Source: Anaerolineales bacterium (GTDB lineage: Bacteria; Chloroflexota; Anaerolineae; Anaerolineales; UBA6663). From it: a DNA stretch of 41,587 bases. The translations under genes were made by a program, and so were the position numbers. The notes under the pieces are model-generated. The model was given only the letters and a program-made list of their open reading frames with translations. It ran no database searches and was not told where the DNA came from. Location of the stretch: NCBI GenBank assembly GCA_016789175.1, contig JAEURK010000012.1:1-41587 (forward strand). Direction: 5' to 3'. Below, piece after piece: positions 16,678 through 24,667 of this stretch. Each line of letters begins with the position of its first letter. The stretch's first letter is position 1.

Positions 16678-17196
16678 TCAGCCGCGGTCTTTGGGCTGGG
16701 GCGGTTCGTCCACGTCCTCTTCGTCGATCGGTTCGGTGCCGTCGCGCATGGTGATCTGACCGCGCAGGAAGGCACCCTCTTCAGACGCGAAGCTGCCGGT
16801 TTTGAGGTCACCGTAGATGCGACCAGTCGACAGGATCTCGACCTTGTCAGCCACGATATTGCCCTTGACGGTGCCGGCCACCGATACGACGCCGGCCTGG
16901 ATCGAATCGGCCGTGACACGCGCGCCCTCGGCGATGATCAGCGCGCCCCCGATCTGGATCGAGCCGTCGAAGGAGCCTTCGATGCGCACGCCGCTGTTGC
17001 CGCTGAGCGCGCCGGTGTAATGCAGGCCGGGCCCGATCACGCTCTCGACCGGGCGCTGTGCCGAATGTCCATTGCCGTTAGGGGCGGCGCCGAAGGGGCT
17101 GGTTCCGGGTGCACGCGGCGCGCTGAAGGGCTGGGCGCCCGAGCCGCCGTTGTTCTTGCCGGGATCTTTGGATCGGCCAGGTCGGAAGCTGAACAT
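16678..17196 (-). CDS. Bactofilin-family cytoskeletal protein
   Basis: 172 residues. A Gly/Pro/Asn-rich, probably disordered N-terminus (about 1-52) leads into a bactofilin (DUF583) beta-helix from about 53 to 150 with regular repeats such as GSFDGSIQIGGALIIAEGARV and VKGNIVADKVEILSTGRIYG. An acidic tail (EPIDEEDVDEPPQP) closes it. Bactofilins polymerise without nucleotide and scaffold envelope enzymes or shape. It lies 40 bases downstream of the DUF4446-like membrane protein and is followed by a strong terminator, so the two probably form one transcript. Confidence 0.9.
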   Translation of the reverse strand: MFSFRPGRSKDPGKNNGGSGAQPFSAPRAPGTSPFGAAPNGNGHSAQRPVESVIGPGLHYTGALSGNSGVRIEGSFDGSIQIGGALIIAEGARVTADSIQAGVVSVAGTVKGNIVADKVEILSTGRIYGDLKTGSFASEEGAFLRGQITMRDGTEPIDEEDVDEPPQPKDRG

Positions 17197-17236
17197 GCAC
17201 GCTCCTTTCGATGGCGGGCCGGTGCCCGGAGGTGGG

Positions 17237-17656
17237 TTAGCTCTTGTGCTGTGTGCGAGCCTGCGCGACGGCCGTCTGCTCCGGCACGGAGAACGTATCG
17301 CCCTCGCCCCAGTTCTTGAGGGTGCGGGCCGCCACGCCGGAGTCGGCGTCGTTGGCGATCAGCAGGCCGTCGCCGCGGGCGTTGAAGACCGCCAACGCGA
17401 AGGCCGGCCGTCCGGTGTCGTCCGTGTACTGCTCAAGCCCCGCAAACTGCAGGGCTCGGCCGACCGAGGCCTGGATCACGGGCTGACTGTCGAGCAGGGC
17501 CTGCACGCGCTCGAGAACGGTTGGATCGATCTCCCCGCCGCCAGAGGCCTCTTCAGGCGCGAAGCTCATCCAGCCCAACCAGACCAGGGCGATGATCACC
17601 AGCAGGGTCGTGAGACCCCAGAGATAGAACCCGTAAGTAGTCCACAAAGCGTCCAT
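17237..17656 (-). CDS. DUF4446-like single-pass membrane protein
   Basis: 139 residues. One N-terminal membrane helix (about 7-30, YGFYLWGLTTLLVIIALVWL) is followed by a short acidic linker and a soluble domain. The segment PAFALAVFNARGDGLLIAND, a later KNWGEGDTFSVPEQTAV and the alanine-rich end match the general pattern of DUF4446 ('SFslAlLd..gnGvV' and a closing 'LSeeE..A'). The function of that family is unknown. The start at ATG 17656 is backed by a TATAAT box 13 bases upstream; a longer frame to 17755 is rejected. Pairing with bactofilin suggests an envelope-associated role, which is inference. Confidence 0.7.
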   Translation of the reverse strand: MDALWTTYGFYLWGLTTLLVIIALVWLGWMSFAPEEASGGGEIDPTVLERVQALLDSQPVIQASVGRALQFAGLEQYTDDTGRPAFALAVFNARGDGLLIANDADSGVAARTLKNWGEGDTFSVPEQTAVAQARTQHKS

Positions 17657-17669
17657 AAGCGATCTCTTG

Positions 17670-17675
17670 ATTATA
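17670..17675 (-). promoter_or_regulatory. -10 box TATAAT of the DUF4446-bactofilin pair
   Basis: Consensus TATAAT on the minus strand, 13 bases before the ATG at 17656, giving a leader of roughly 6 bases. No good -35 is seen at the right distance. Confidence 0.55.
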
Positions 17676-17735
17676 AGGCAAGGCGGGGTTGGAATATGAG
17701 TTTGACGTAATGTGATGCGTGGGGGTGAGGTGTCA

Positions 17736-17767
17736 GGCCGAGATCCCGTTGGCAAACCTGCTCGGCC
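17736..17767 (-). terminator. Weak hairpin after the metalloenzyme gene
   Basis: Seven-base arms GGCCGAG (17736-17742) and CTCGGCC (17761-17767) with an 18-base loop, about 20 bases past the metalloenzyme stop. It has no T tract; a terminator role is only suggested by position. Confidence 0.35.
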
Positions 17768-17786
17768 TTCGGCGAACGTGAACCTG

Positions 17787-18701
17787 TTACACCGTTTGCA
17801 GCAACACCCGCCGGATCCCGGGCACCAGCCCGGTGAGGTCGTGCAGGTCGTCGAAGGCCGCGCGCCCGGCCCCGATCAAAAACGTGGGCACCCGGTTGAG
17901 CGTGTGATGCCGATGGCCCAGATCCTCCAGGTTGCCATGGTCGGAGGTGATGATCACCAGGTCGCGGGCCAGATCCCAGCGGTCGAGCACGCCGGCCAGC
18001 ACCTGATCGATCTGCTCGACCAGAGCGATGCCGTCGCTCAACGCGCCGCGATGCCCGACGTAGTCCGTAACCCAATGCTCGAACAGGGCGAAGTCGTACT
18101 CGGCCGCGGCTGCCGCCAGCCGTTGGCCGGCTTCACGGGGGGTGTAAACCGGGACGTCGGAACCCAGTTCGCTGCGCCAGAAGGCGTTGGTGAAGTCGGC
18201 GCCCAGGGCGCGCCCGGCCCGGATATCGTCTTCGCCGGCCAGGTCCAGACCGGCCGCAGTGGCCGCCAGCGGGATGGCCGAGTAGCTCCGCCGTCCGGAA
18301 GCGATCGCGTCGAAGTAGCGCTGAGGGTAACCACTCAGCAGGGCCGCCCGGCGTCCGGCTGAACGCAATTCATGGAAGATCGAGCCGGCCCGCAGCACCT
18401 GGGCTACCGCGGCGTTGGGTTTCGGCCCCCAATGCCCGCCGATCTCGGCCGGGATGTTGCGGCCGGTCAGGAGCGCGGCCTGGCCGGTCGCCGATTGCGG
18501 CAAGCCATCCACACCGAGCCCGGCGTCGGTTGGGATGAACAGGGCGGAGGCGGTTTCGGTTCGGAGGGTGGCCGCCAACGGGCGGGCACCGGCCAACAGG
18601 GCGCTCAATGTCGGCAGGTCGGCCGCGGCCAGCGGGTTACGGGCCGGATCATCAGCGCCGAGGCCGACGCCGTCCAGAAACAGGAAAAGGATGCGCGGCA
18701 T
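17787..18701 (-). CDS. Alkaline-phosphatase-superfamily metalloenzyme (phosphomutase-like)
   Basis: 304 residues. It begins MPRILFLFLDGVGLG, whose Asp is the first metal ligand of the alkaline phosphatase/phosphopentomutase/iPGM superfamily. The nucleophile region is SATGQAALLTGRN, and later metal motifs are HWVTDYVGHRG and TSDHGNLEDLGHRHH. The protein is shorter than iPGM or phosphopentomutase and matches stand-alone 'metalloenzyme' proteins of unknown substrate. It begins 7 bases after the thioredoxin gene stop, so it is co-transcribed and probably coupled to it. A hydrolase or phosphomutase acting on a phosphorylated metabolite is likely; the exact reaction is open. Confidence 0.8.
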   Translation of the reverse strand: MPRILFLFLDGVGLGADDPARNPLAAADLPTLSALLAGARPLAATLRTETASALFIPTDAGLGVDGLPQSATGQAALLTGRNIPAEIGGHWGPKPNAAVAQVLRAGSIFHELRSAGRRAALLSGYPQRYFDAIASGRRSYSAIPLAATAAGLDLAGEDDIRAGRALGADFTNAFWRSELGSDVPVYTPREAGQRLAAAAAEYDFALFEHWVTDYVGHRGALSDGIALVEQIDQVLAGVLDRWDLARDLVIITSDHGNLEDLGHRHHTLNRVPTFLIGAGRAAFDDLHDLTGLVPGIRRVLLQTV

Positions 18702-18708
18702 GCGCCGG

Positions 18709-19206
18709 TCAACTGCTGCTGTCGAGCGCCGCGCGGACCGCGGTGTCGTCGAAGACGCCAAAGCCGCGCCAGAGCTCGTTACCTGCGGCGTCGAGCAGCA
18801 CAAACGACGGCGTGCGGTTCTCAACCTGGAGCTGCATGGCCAGTTCCTGTCCTGCTGTTGAAGCGACGTTGAGCCGAACGACCTTGAGCTGGTCGCCGAG
18901 TTCGCGCTCGAGGCTGTCGACCGCAGGGCGGGCCGCCAGGCATCCGGCGCAGTAGTCGGAGTAGAACTCCACCAGCACGGGCTGCTGAGCGTCCCGCAGG
19001 ACCAGCGTAGCCGTCTGGAGATCGGTTGCCGTGCCGGCGCCAGTGCGAAGCGTCGCCCAGGCGACGAAGAAAGCGAGCGCGGCGACGCCCAGCGCCAGCG
19101 CGCGCGTGCGCGTAAAGCCGCTCCGTGCGAAGAACACGCCCATCCCCACCAGCACGACGGTGGCCACGATGATGTATGAGAAGCGATTGATGAGCCAGAT
19201 ATCCAT
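18709..19206 (-). CDS. Membrane-anchored thioredoxin-like protein
   Basis: 165 residues. Two hydrophobic segments near the N-terminus (about 9-28 and 36-52) are followed by a thioredoxin fold with the redox motif YCAGC in VLVEFYSDYCAGCLAARP and the cis-proline segment NRTPSFVLLDAAGN. The domain is probably exposed on the outer face of the membrane, acting as a thiol-disulfide oxidoreductase, though topology is not certain. It sits between the truncated globin gene (57-base gap) and the metalloenzyme gene (7-base gap). A cytochrome-maturation or general redox role is equally possible. Confidence 0.85.
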   Translation of the reverse strand: MDIWLINRFSYIIVATVVLVGMGVFFARSGFTRTRALALGVAALAFFVAWATLRTGAGTATDLQTATLVLRDAQQPVLVEFYSDYCAGCLAARPAVDSLERELGDQLKVVRLNVASTAGQELAMQLQVENRTPSFVLLDAAGNELWRGFGVFDDTAVRAALDSSS

Positions 19207-19263
19207 ACGTTTTCAGGCCGCCCCCAAGCGACCAGATCCGGATCCACGCGCCGGTGCCGTCGG

Positions 19264-19701
19264 CTACCCGACGGTGCGGCGATTGACCATCCAGGCCGAG
19301 AACCCGCTCAAGAAGTGCCGGAACCCCTCCAGGTGCTCCGACGGGAAATTGTAATCCGAGCCAGCCTTTGCGAGAACCGGCTCCCAACAGCGGAGCCATT
19401 CCTGGCGGGCGGCCTCGTCGATCGGGAAGGGCAGGTGGCGAGCCCGCATCATCGGCGCGCCGAAACGCTGCTGATACAGCGGCGGCCCGCCCAACAGGCC
19501 GACAAAGAACGCCGCTGATCTTTCGGAGGCCGCCGCCAGATCGTCCGGGAACATCGACCGGATCGACGACCCCGCCAACACCTCGTAGAAATCGGCCAAC
19601 ATCCGGAAGATATTGGCTTCTCCCATCCGGGCGTAGATCTCGCGGCTTGGGGCCGGAGCGCTGTTTGGCCCGACCGGGGGGATGTAGACGTCGTCTGACA
19701 T
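19264..19701 (-). CDS. Truncated haemoglobin (group II, TrHbO-like)
   Basis: 145 residues of a 2-over-2 truncated globin. After a short Pro-rich leader, the sequence has the distal region IFRMLADFYEVLAG, and the Phe/Tyr-rich FFVGLLGGPPLYQQRFGAP. It then has the proximal haem-ligand histidine in MMRARHLPFPID, followed by the EWLRCW tryptophan typical of group II. These proteins bind O2, NO or peroxide and often serve in detoxification. It heads the minus-strand group glb-thioredoxin-metalloenzyme and diverges from the EF-G gene. Two tandem GCGGACCGC palindromes and a TACAAT box lie upstream. Confidence 0.9.
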   Translation of the reverse strand: MSDDVYIPPVGPNSAPAPSREIYARMGEANIFRMLADFYEVLAGSSIRSMFPDDLAAASERSAAFFVGLLGGPPLYQQRFGAPMMRARHLPFPIDEAARQEWLRCWEPVLAKAGSDYNFPSEHLEGFRHFLSGFSAWMVNRRTVG

Positions 19702-19709
19702 GAGCTAAC

Positions 19710-19733
19710 GGCGGACCGCTGTCGGCGGACCGC
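19710..19733 (-). promoter_or_regulatory. Tandem palindromes GGCGGACCGC in the globin leader
   Basis: The decamer GGCGGACCGC occurs at 19710-19719 and 19724-19733; each contains the small palindrome GCGG-A-CCGC. They lie between the globin -10 box and its ATG, a plausible place for a repressor. This is only a symmetry argument. Confidence 0.3.
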
Positions 19734-19773
19734 GGCGACTCCTGAACCGGATTAACGAGCGGAACGATCTTGA

Positions 19774-19779
19774 ATTGTA
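19774..19779 (-). promoter_or_regulatory. -10 box TACAAT of the globin group
   Basis: TACAAT on the minus strand, 72 bases before the globin ATG at 19701. No matching -35 is clear. The same hexamer precedes several other genes in the window. Confidence 0.4.
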
Positions 19780-19849
19780 GGCGAAATGACCCGAACTCCG
19801 CTACTCGCCGTTCGCGGGCGGCCAATTGCGGCCCTTTTGGGCTTTCGCG

Positions 19850-19878
19850 TTGACGTCCGGTAGGCGGCATGTTACCAT
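19850..19878 (+). promoter_or_regulatory. Sigma-70-type promoter of the EF-G-like gene
   Basis: TTGACG (19850-19855), a 17-base spacer and TACCAT (19873-19878), the best two-box promoter in the window. Transcription should start near 19885, leaving about 40 bases of leader with the ribosome-binding site AAAGGAGG (19907-19914), 12 bases before the ATG at 19927. Confidence 0.75.
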
Positions 19879-19926
19879 CCGGCCTGGCCGTCAGATAAAC
19901 GCTCCCAAAGGAGGCTTGTACAGCCG

Positions 19927-22002
19927 ATGCGAGAGTACGAATCTGGCAAGATCCGTAATGTGGCGCTGATTGGTCACAGCGGGTCGGGAAAGACTTCTTT
20001 AACTGAAGCCTTTCTTTTTGCAACCGGTGCCACCACTCGGCACGGTAAAGTCCTGGATGGGTCGACCGTCTCGGACTTTGAGGATGAGGAAAAGCGCCGA
20101 CAGATCTCGCTGTCGACCTCCGTCATCCCGATCGAGTTCCTGGATCACAAGATCAATTTGCTGGACGCCCCCGGCTTCACCGACTTCCAGGGTGAAGTGC
20201 GCTCGGCCCTGCACGTCTGCGAGGCCGCGATCGTCGTGGTTGATGCGGTGGGCGGCGTCGAGGTCGGCACCGAGCTGGCCTGGCAGATGTGCGACGAGTA
20301 CCACCTGCCGCGCTTTGTTGTGATCAACAAGCTGGACCGCGAGAATGCCAGCTTCGAGCGCACGTTGCAGCAGATCCGCGATACCTTCCATGCCAAATTG
20401 ATCCCGGTTCAGGTGCCGATCGGCGAGGAATCGGGTTTCAAGGGTGTGGTCGGCTTGTTGTCGATGAAGGCCCGGCTGGGCAAGGGCGATCAGATCGTTG
20501 ACATCCCGGAAAACTTGAAGGAAGCCGCCGCCAAGGCTCGCATCGAATTGATGGAGGCGGCGGCCGAGGGCGAGGACGCGCTGCTCGAGAAGTACCTGGG
20601 CGGCGAGGAACTGACCCCGGATGAGATGATCCGCGGCTTTCACGCCGCCGTGCGGGCGCGGACCTTTGTGCCCGTCTTCGTGGCCTCGGCCACGGGCGAC
20701 ATCGGCACCCTGCCGATCCTTGAGGGCATCGAGCGCTATCTGCCGTCGCCGTTGGAGGGCATGCCGTTCACACTGGAGGGCATGGAGGAGAAGCCGGGCA
20801 CCATCCACGCCGATGACACCGGTGACCTGGCGTTGTACGTATGGAAGACCACGGCTGACCCGTTCGTCGGCAAGGTCACCTACATCCGCGTCGTAGCGGG
20901 TGTGCTGCACTCGGACGCGCGCGTGTGGAACCACACCCGCGGCGCCGAAGAGCGCGTCGGCACGGTTCACGTCGCGCGCGGCAAGGAACAGATCAGCGTC
21001 AAGCACATGCATGCCGGCGATATCGGCACGCTGGCCAAGCTGACCGTCACGGCCACCACCGACACCCTGGGTGACAAGGCCCACCCGGTGCCGATGAAGA
21101 AGCCGGTGTTCCCGAAGGCCCTGTATGCGGTGGCGGTTTCGCCGCGCACGCAGGCGGATAGCACCAAGATCAGCCCGACCCTGACCCGTCTGTGCGAGGA
21201 AGATCCGACCCTGCACTGGCATCAGGAGCACTCGACCAAGCAGACGATCCTCGAGGGGCTCGGCGACCAGCACATCGACGTGGCCGTGCGCCGCGCCGAG
21301 GCCAAATACAGCCTGGGCCTCAACGTCGAGCTGCCGCGCGTGCCTTATCGCGAGTCGATCACGCGCAAGGGCGACGGGCATCATCGCCACAAGAAACAGA
21401 CCGGCGGCGCCGGTCAGTTTGGCGAGGTATTCCTGCGCATCGAGCCGCTGCGCAGCGGCGACTACGAGTTCGACGACGAGCTCGTGGGCATGAACCTCTC
21501 CAAGGGTTACCTCGCGCCGATCGACAAGGGCGTGCGCTCGGTGCTGGAGGGCGGCGTGATCGCAGGTTATCCGGTCTCGGGTGTCCGGGTCATCGTGTAC
21601 GACGGCAAGGAGCACGCCGTCGACTCGAAACCGATCGCGTTCGAAGTCGCCGGCCGCGAAGCCTTCAAGAAGGCGGTCGAAGCGGCCACGCCGGTGTTGC
21701 TCGAGCCGATCGTCAAACTCGAGGTCACGGTGCCCGAAGGCAACATGGGCGACGTGCTCGGTGACCTGAACACGCGCCGGGCGCGCGTCGCGGGCATGGA
21801 CCAGAACGGCGGCAAGAGCGTGATCACGGCCGATGTTCCGTTGGCCGAGGTGCAGCGCTACGTCACCGATCTGCGCTCGCTGACCGGCGGGCGCGGGGTG
21901 TTCGCGATGACGTTCGATCGCTATGAGCCGGTCCCGCCGCACATCGCGCAGCCGATCATCGCCGCGCACAAGAAGGATAAGGCGGCCGAGTCCGACGAGT
22001 AA
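19927..22002 (+). CDS. EF-G-like translation GTPase (divergent, EF-G2/FusA2 type)
   Basis: 691 residues with the five-domain layout of elongation factor G. The P-loop reads GHSGSGKTS (about 16-24) where canonical EF-G has AHIDAGKTT; G3 is DAPGF in place of DTPGH, and G4 is NKLD. These replacements mark the secondary EF-G paralogue group of Actinobacteria, Chloroflexi and others. Domain IV contains KGDGHHRHKKQTGGAGQFGE, and the C-terminal domain ends GRGVFAMTFDRYEPVP. Canonical EF-G drives translocation; characterised EF-G2 proteins bind GTP but may not do so, so the role here is uncertain. The missing His after DAPG(F) would affect GTP hydrolysis. A canonical fusA with rpsL/rpsG/tuf is not in this window. 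Confidence 0.88.
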   Translation: MREYESGKIRNVALIGHSGSGKTSLTEAFLFATGATTRHGKVLDGSTVSDFEDEEKRRQISLSTSVIPIEFLDHKINLLDAPGFTDFQGEVRSALHVCEAAIVVVDAVGGVEVGTELAWQMCDEYHLPRFVVINKLDRENASFERTLQQIRDTFHAKLIPVQVPIGEESGFKGVVGLLSMKARLGKGDQIVDIPENLKEAAAKARIELMEAAAEGEDALLEKYLGGEELTPDEMIRGFHAAVRARTFVPVFVASATGDIGTLPILEGIERYLPSPLEGMPFTLEGMEEKPGTIHADDTGDLALYVWKTTADPFVGKVTYIRVVAGVLHSDARVWNHTRGAEERVGTVHVARGKEQISVKHMHAGDIGTLAKLTVTATTDTLGDKAHPVPMKKPVFPKALYAVAVSPRTQADSTKISPTLTRLCEEDPTLHWHQEHSTKQTILEGLGDQHIDVAVRRAEAKYSLGLNVELPRVPYRESITRKGDGHHRHKKQTGGAGQFGEVFLRIEPLRSGDYEFDDELVGMNLSKGYLAPIDKGVRSVLEGGVIAGYPVSGVRVIVYDGKEHAVDSKPIAFEVAGREAFKKAVEAATPVLLEPIVKLEVTVPEGNMGDVLGDLNTRRARVAGMDQNGGKSVITADVPLAEVQRYVTDLRSLTGGRGVFAMTFDRYEPVPPHIAQPIIAAHKKDKAAESDE

Positions 22003-22036
22003 CCGGTCGGCATCGGCCCATCCGCATATCAAACGT

Positions 22037-22061
22037 AAGGGCGGCCCTTGTGGCCGCCCTT
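22037..22061. terminator. Terminator hairpin between the EF-G-like and DUF3179 genes
   Basis: Perfect 10-base arms AAGGGCGGCC (22037-22046) and GGCCGCCCTT (22052-22061) with a 5-base loop, between convergent stops. A short T run follows on the plus strand, and the complementary A run would serve the minus strand. Confidence 0.8.
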
Positions 22062-22089
22062 TCCGTTGTCAGACGCGTGGGCCTTCACA

Positions 22090-23166
22090 TCACATCGATC
22101 CGTAGGGCCGGGCGCTCGAAGCCTCCCAGACCTCGGTGTCCGGGTGGAACTCCTTCCAGCCCAGCCACCAATGCGATTGCAGGACCAGGCGCTTCCCGGT
22201 GGGTCGCTCCCAGCCCTCGATGTGATTCGTCGCCAAGTTGTAGCGGATCTCGATGTCGGTTGAGCCGACGCGATCGCCGAAAGACGAAACCCGGCGCAGT
22301 TGAGAGACCGGATAGGCCTTGGATCGATCGCCGACGGTGACACCCCAGACCGTTTCGCGCAGGCCGAGCCCGTCAAGGCCGGTGTAACCGGGCACCATGA
22401 GCGTTTTCGTCACCTCGAGCATCTTCAATAGCCTGTCTTTGGGGATCAATCCGCGTGGCGCGCCGGGGGCCTCGGCCGCAATCAGGCTGTCGGGATGACA
22501 GGACAGCCAATCATCCTGGCTCATTTGTTGAGCGGGCAGCATCTCCAATTGCCGACCTCGCAAAGCGCCATAGACGGCTTCGCCCGTGCCCTGCTGCCAG
22601 ATGGTGCCGGTCTCACGGTCGCGCAAGATCATGTTGCGCCGCCGGACGCCGATGACCTCAAAGCTGAGCACGCGTCCGGCGACGACGCGATCGTAGACGA
22701 GGCTGCTCCGGCAGGCTGCGCAAAACGAGATCAAGACGGGCCGCTCGCCGACGCTGTCGTTGAGCACGTGGCGCGGGATCACCATCGACTCCAGCGGATA
22801 GCAGACCGCGGGGATGCCCTCGGCGCACAGGCCCACGACGAGGTGTGCCCCGTCACCGACTGGCGCGCGGCGTTTGACGATGTGCTCGGCATCCAACGCG
22901 CGGAAGATGTTGGGATTGGCGTTGAGCAGCGAGAACACCCAGAAGAAAGCGGATGGCACAGCCGTCGCGCCGATGGCCCAGGCCGGCGGAGCGCTGGAGA
23001 GGAAGGCAACGAATGCGGCCAGCGCCGCGGCGCGCAGCACCCACCGCTTGGGGCCGAAGGCATGCGACCAGCCATAGCCCAACGCCAGGACAAACGTCGG
23101 GATCTGCAGGTACGCCGCCGCTGCAAAACTGAACAGGAGGGTCGCGATCGCCCAGATCACTGGCAT
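22090..23166 (-). CDS. DUF3179 membrane protein
   Basis: 358 residues. Three hydrophobic segments (about 1-80, starting MPVIWAIATLLFSFAAAAYL) precede a DUF3179 domain (about 110-350). Within it ISFCAACRSSLVYDR and RETGTIWQQGTGEAVYGAL are the characteristic blocks of this family, the CxxC being retained. DUF3179 has no established function; members are mostly exported or membrane-bound. The start at ATG 23166 follows GAAGGA; an in-frame extension to 23280 overlaps the loader gene and looks non-coding. It is the last gene of the minus-strand primosome run, 76 bases after the loader, but need not share its function. Confidence 0.85.
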   Translation of the reverse strand: MPVIWAIATLLFSFAAAAYLQIPTFVLALGYGWSHAFGPKRWVLRAAALAAFVAFLSSAPPAWAIGATAVPSAFFWVFSLLNANPNIFRALDAEHIVKRRAPVGDGAHLVVGLCAEGIPAVCYPLESMVIPRHVLNDSVGERPVLISFCAACRSSLVYDRVVAGRVLSFEVIGVRRRNMILRDRETGTIWQQGTGEAVYGALRGRQLEMLPAQQMSQDDWLSCHPDSLIAAEAPGAPRGLIPKDRLLKMLEVTKTLMVPGYTGLDGLGLRETVWGVTVGDRSKAYPVSQLRRVSSFGDRVGSTDIEIRYNLATNHIEGWERPTGKRLVLQSHWWLGWKEFHPDTEVWEASSARPYGSM

Positions 23167-23242
23167 CGAACTTGTCCTTCGACTGTCGGTCGAGTTGTAG
23201 TGTCCCTCTGCTCGGATCGCCGTGTTACGGCGAGCGGCCAGG

Positions 23243-24667
23243 TCAATTGCGCCGGCGCGTCGCTGCCTTCTTGCGCCCACGATAAGGGTCGACCTTGAGG
23301 ACGTGAACCTGACAGGCCTCGCTCAGGAAGATCCGCGATTTGATGCGAAGGTCGAGCTCTTTTTCATCCGCCGAGGTGGTCAGCACGGTCGCCAGACCGG
23401 CATCCCAACGATAGTTGAAAACCTGGAAGAACCGGTCGCGAAAGTACCCGGCCGTGTTGAGCGTTGGGCTGACGTCGTCGATCACCAGGAAGTCGACGCT
23501 GCGCACCAGCGACAGGGCCCGGCTGTTGCGATCGTCGGTCTCACGGTTGCCCGAGCGGAAGAGCTCCATCAGATCCTGATATCCGACAAACACGGCCGGG
23601 CGGCCCTGCGCGGCCTGGGCGTTGGCCATTGCCGACGCGAGGTGGGTCTTGCCCGATGCGTACGGACCGACGAGCACAAACCAGCCCTGCGGATCGTCCG
23701 AATACTCGCGCGCGGCGCGCACGGCGTTGAGGAACAGCTGCCGCCCCTCGCCGGTCAGGTCGCCGCGCAGATCGAAGGTCTCGAACGTCTGGTTGCGATG
23801 CAGACCGAGGGTCGAGACTTCGGCTCCGCTCTTGGCGCCGCCGGCCCGGTAGTCGGGCGCATGGATGTGCAGTTGATAGACCAGATTGATGTCGCCCAGC
23901 CGACTGCCGATACGCGGCTCAAGGTCCTCGAGCCGTTTGTTGGTGGTGATCACGGTCGGCAGCTGGGCGTTATAGCGCGCGTTGAGCAGCTGATACAGCT
24001 TTTCGACAGCCCAGGCGGTCGGGCTTTCGGTGCCGAGGTCGTCCAGGATGAGCAGCGGCGCATCCCGGATCTCTTCGAAGCGCTGGCTGTAGGTCTCGCC
24101 GACGGTCGGGCTGTAGGCCTCGCGCAGGTAGTCGAGCAGGTCGGGCGTGTTCAGGAAGAGCGCGGGCTTGCCGTCCCGCAGGCATTGATTGGCGATCGCT
24201 GCGGCCAGGTGGGTCTTGCCGGCGCCGTAGCTGCCCATGAGCAGCAGCCATTTGCGGTCGGGCTCATGCTCGTCGGGACGCGCCGGGTTCGAAGCGAACG
24301 AGCGGCAGCTGTCGAAGGCTTTGCGCAGCTGCGCCTGGACGACGGGGTCCGGGCTGGTGCCGCTGGGCATAAAGGTCTCGAAGGTCTTGTCGGCCAGCGC
24401 CGCGATGTTGCTGTCGGCGCGTAGCTTGGCGGCGCGTTGCGCGAGCAGATGATCGGCCTGACAGGTGCAGATCTGCACTTTGCCGAAGGCCGGGTCGGTC
24501 AGCGGCAGGTCGGCGCGACGGATGTAGCCGAGGCCGTGGCAGAGCGGGCAATCGGGATCGCCCAACCCCACCTCGACGCGGCGAGCCGCCGACTCAGGCG
24601 TCGTCGCGCTTGAGGTAGCCGGTGTATCGGTCGGGATCTTCGGGAGATGTCTTTTCAGTTCGCTCAC
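23243..24667 (-). CDS. DnaC/IstB-like helicase loader with two ATPase domains
   Basis: 474 residues, almost twice a normal DnaC or DnaI. An N-terminal zinc-binding-like region has CPLCHG and, about 25 residues later, CTCQ. Two P-loop ATPase modules follow. The first has Walker A GSYGAGKTH near 144-152 and Walker B LLILDDLG near 205. The second has GPYASGKTH near 334-342 and VDFLVIDDV near 390. Both resemble DnaC/DnaI/IstB AAA+ domains, about 190 residues apart, suggesting an internal duplication. The probable role is loading DnaB onto DNA with the DnaD-like protein encoded just upstream. The GTG at 24667 has a GAAGG site but overlaps the DnaD gene by 74 bases; a GTG at 24571 is an alternative. 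Confidence 0.82.
   Translation of the reverse strand: MSELKRHLPKIPTDTPATSSATTPESAARRVEVGLGDPDCPLCHGLGYIRRADLPLTDPAFGKVQICTCQADHLLAQRAAKLRADSNIAALADKTFETFMPSGTSPDPVVQAQLRKAFDSCRSFASNPARPDEHEPDRKWLLLMGSYGAGKTHLAAAIANQCLRDGKPALFLNTPDLLDYLREAYSPTVGETYSQRFEEIRDAPLLILDDLGTESPTAWAVEKLYQLLNARYNAQLPTVITTNKRLEDLEPRIGSRLGDINLVYQLHIHAPDYRAGGAKSGAEVSTLGLHRNQTFETFDLRGDLTGEGRQLFLNAVRAAREYSDDPQGWFVLVGPYASGKTHLASAMANAQAAQGRPAVFVGYQDLMELFRSGNRETDDRNSRALSLVRSVDFLVIDDVSPTLNTAGYFRDRFFQVFNYRWDAGLATVLTTSADEKELDLRIKSRIFLSEACQVHVLKVDPYRGRKKAATRRRN

Noticed and set aside
19999-22032. A 677-codon open frame opposite the EF-G-like gene
   Set aside because: It is a composition shadow of a well-conserved gene with a strong promoter and ribosome-binding site on the other strand.
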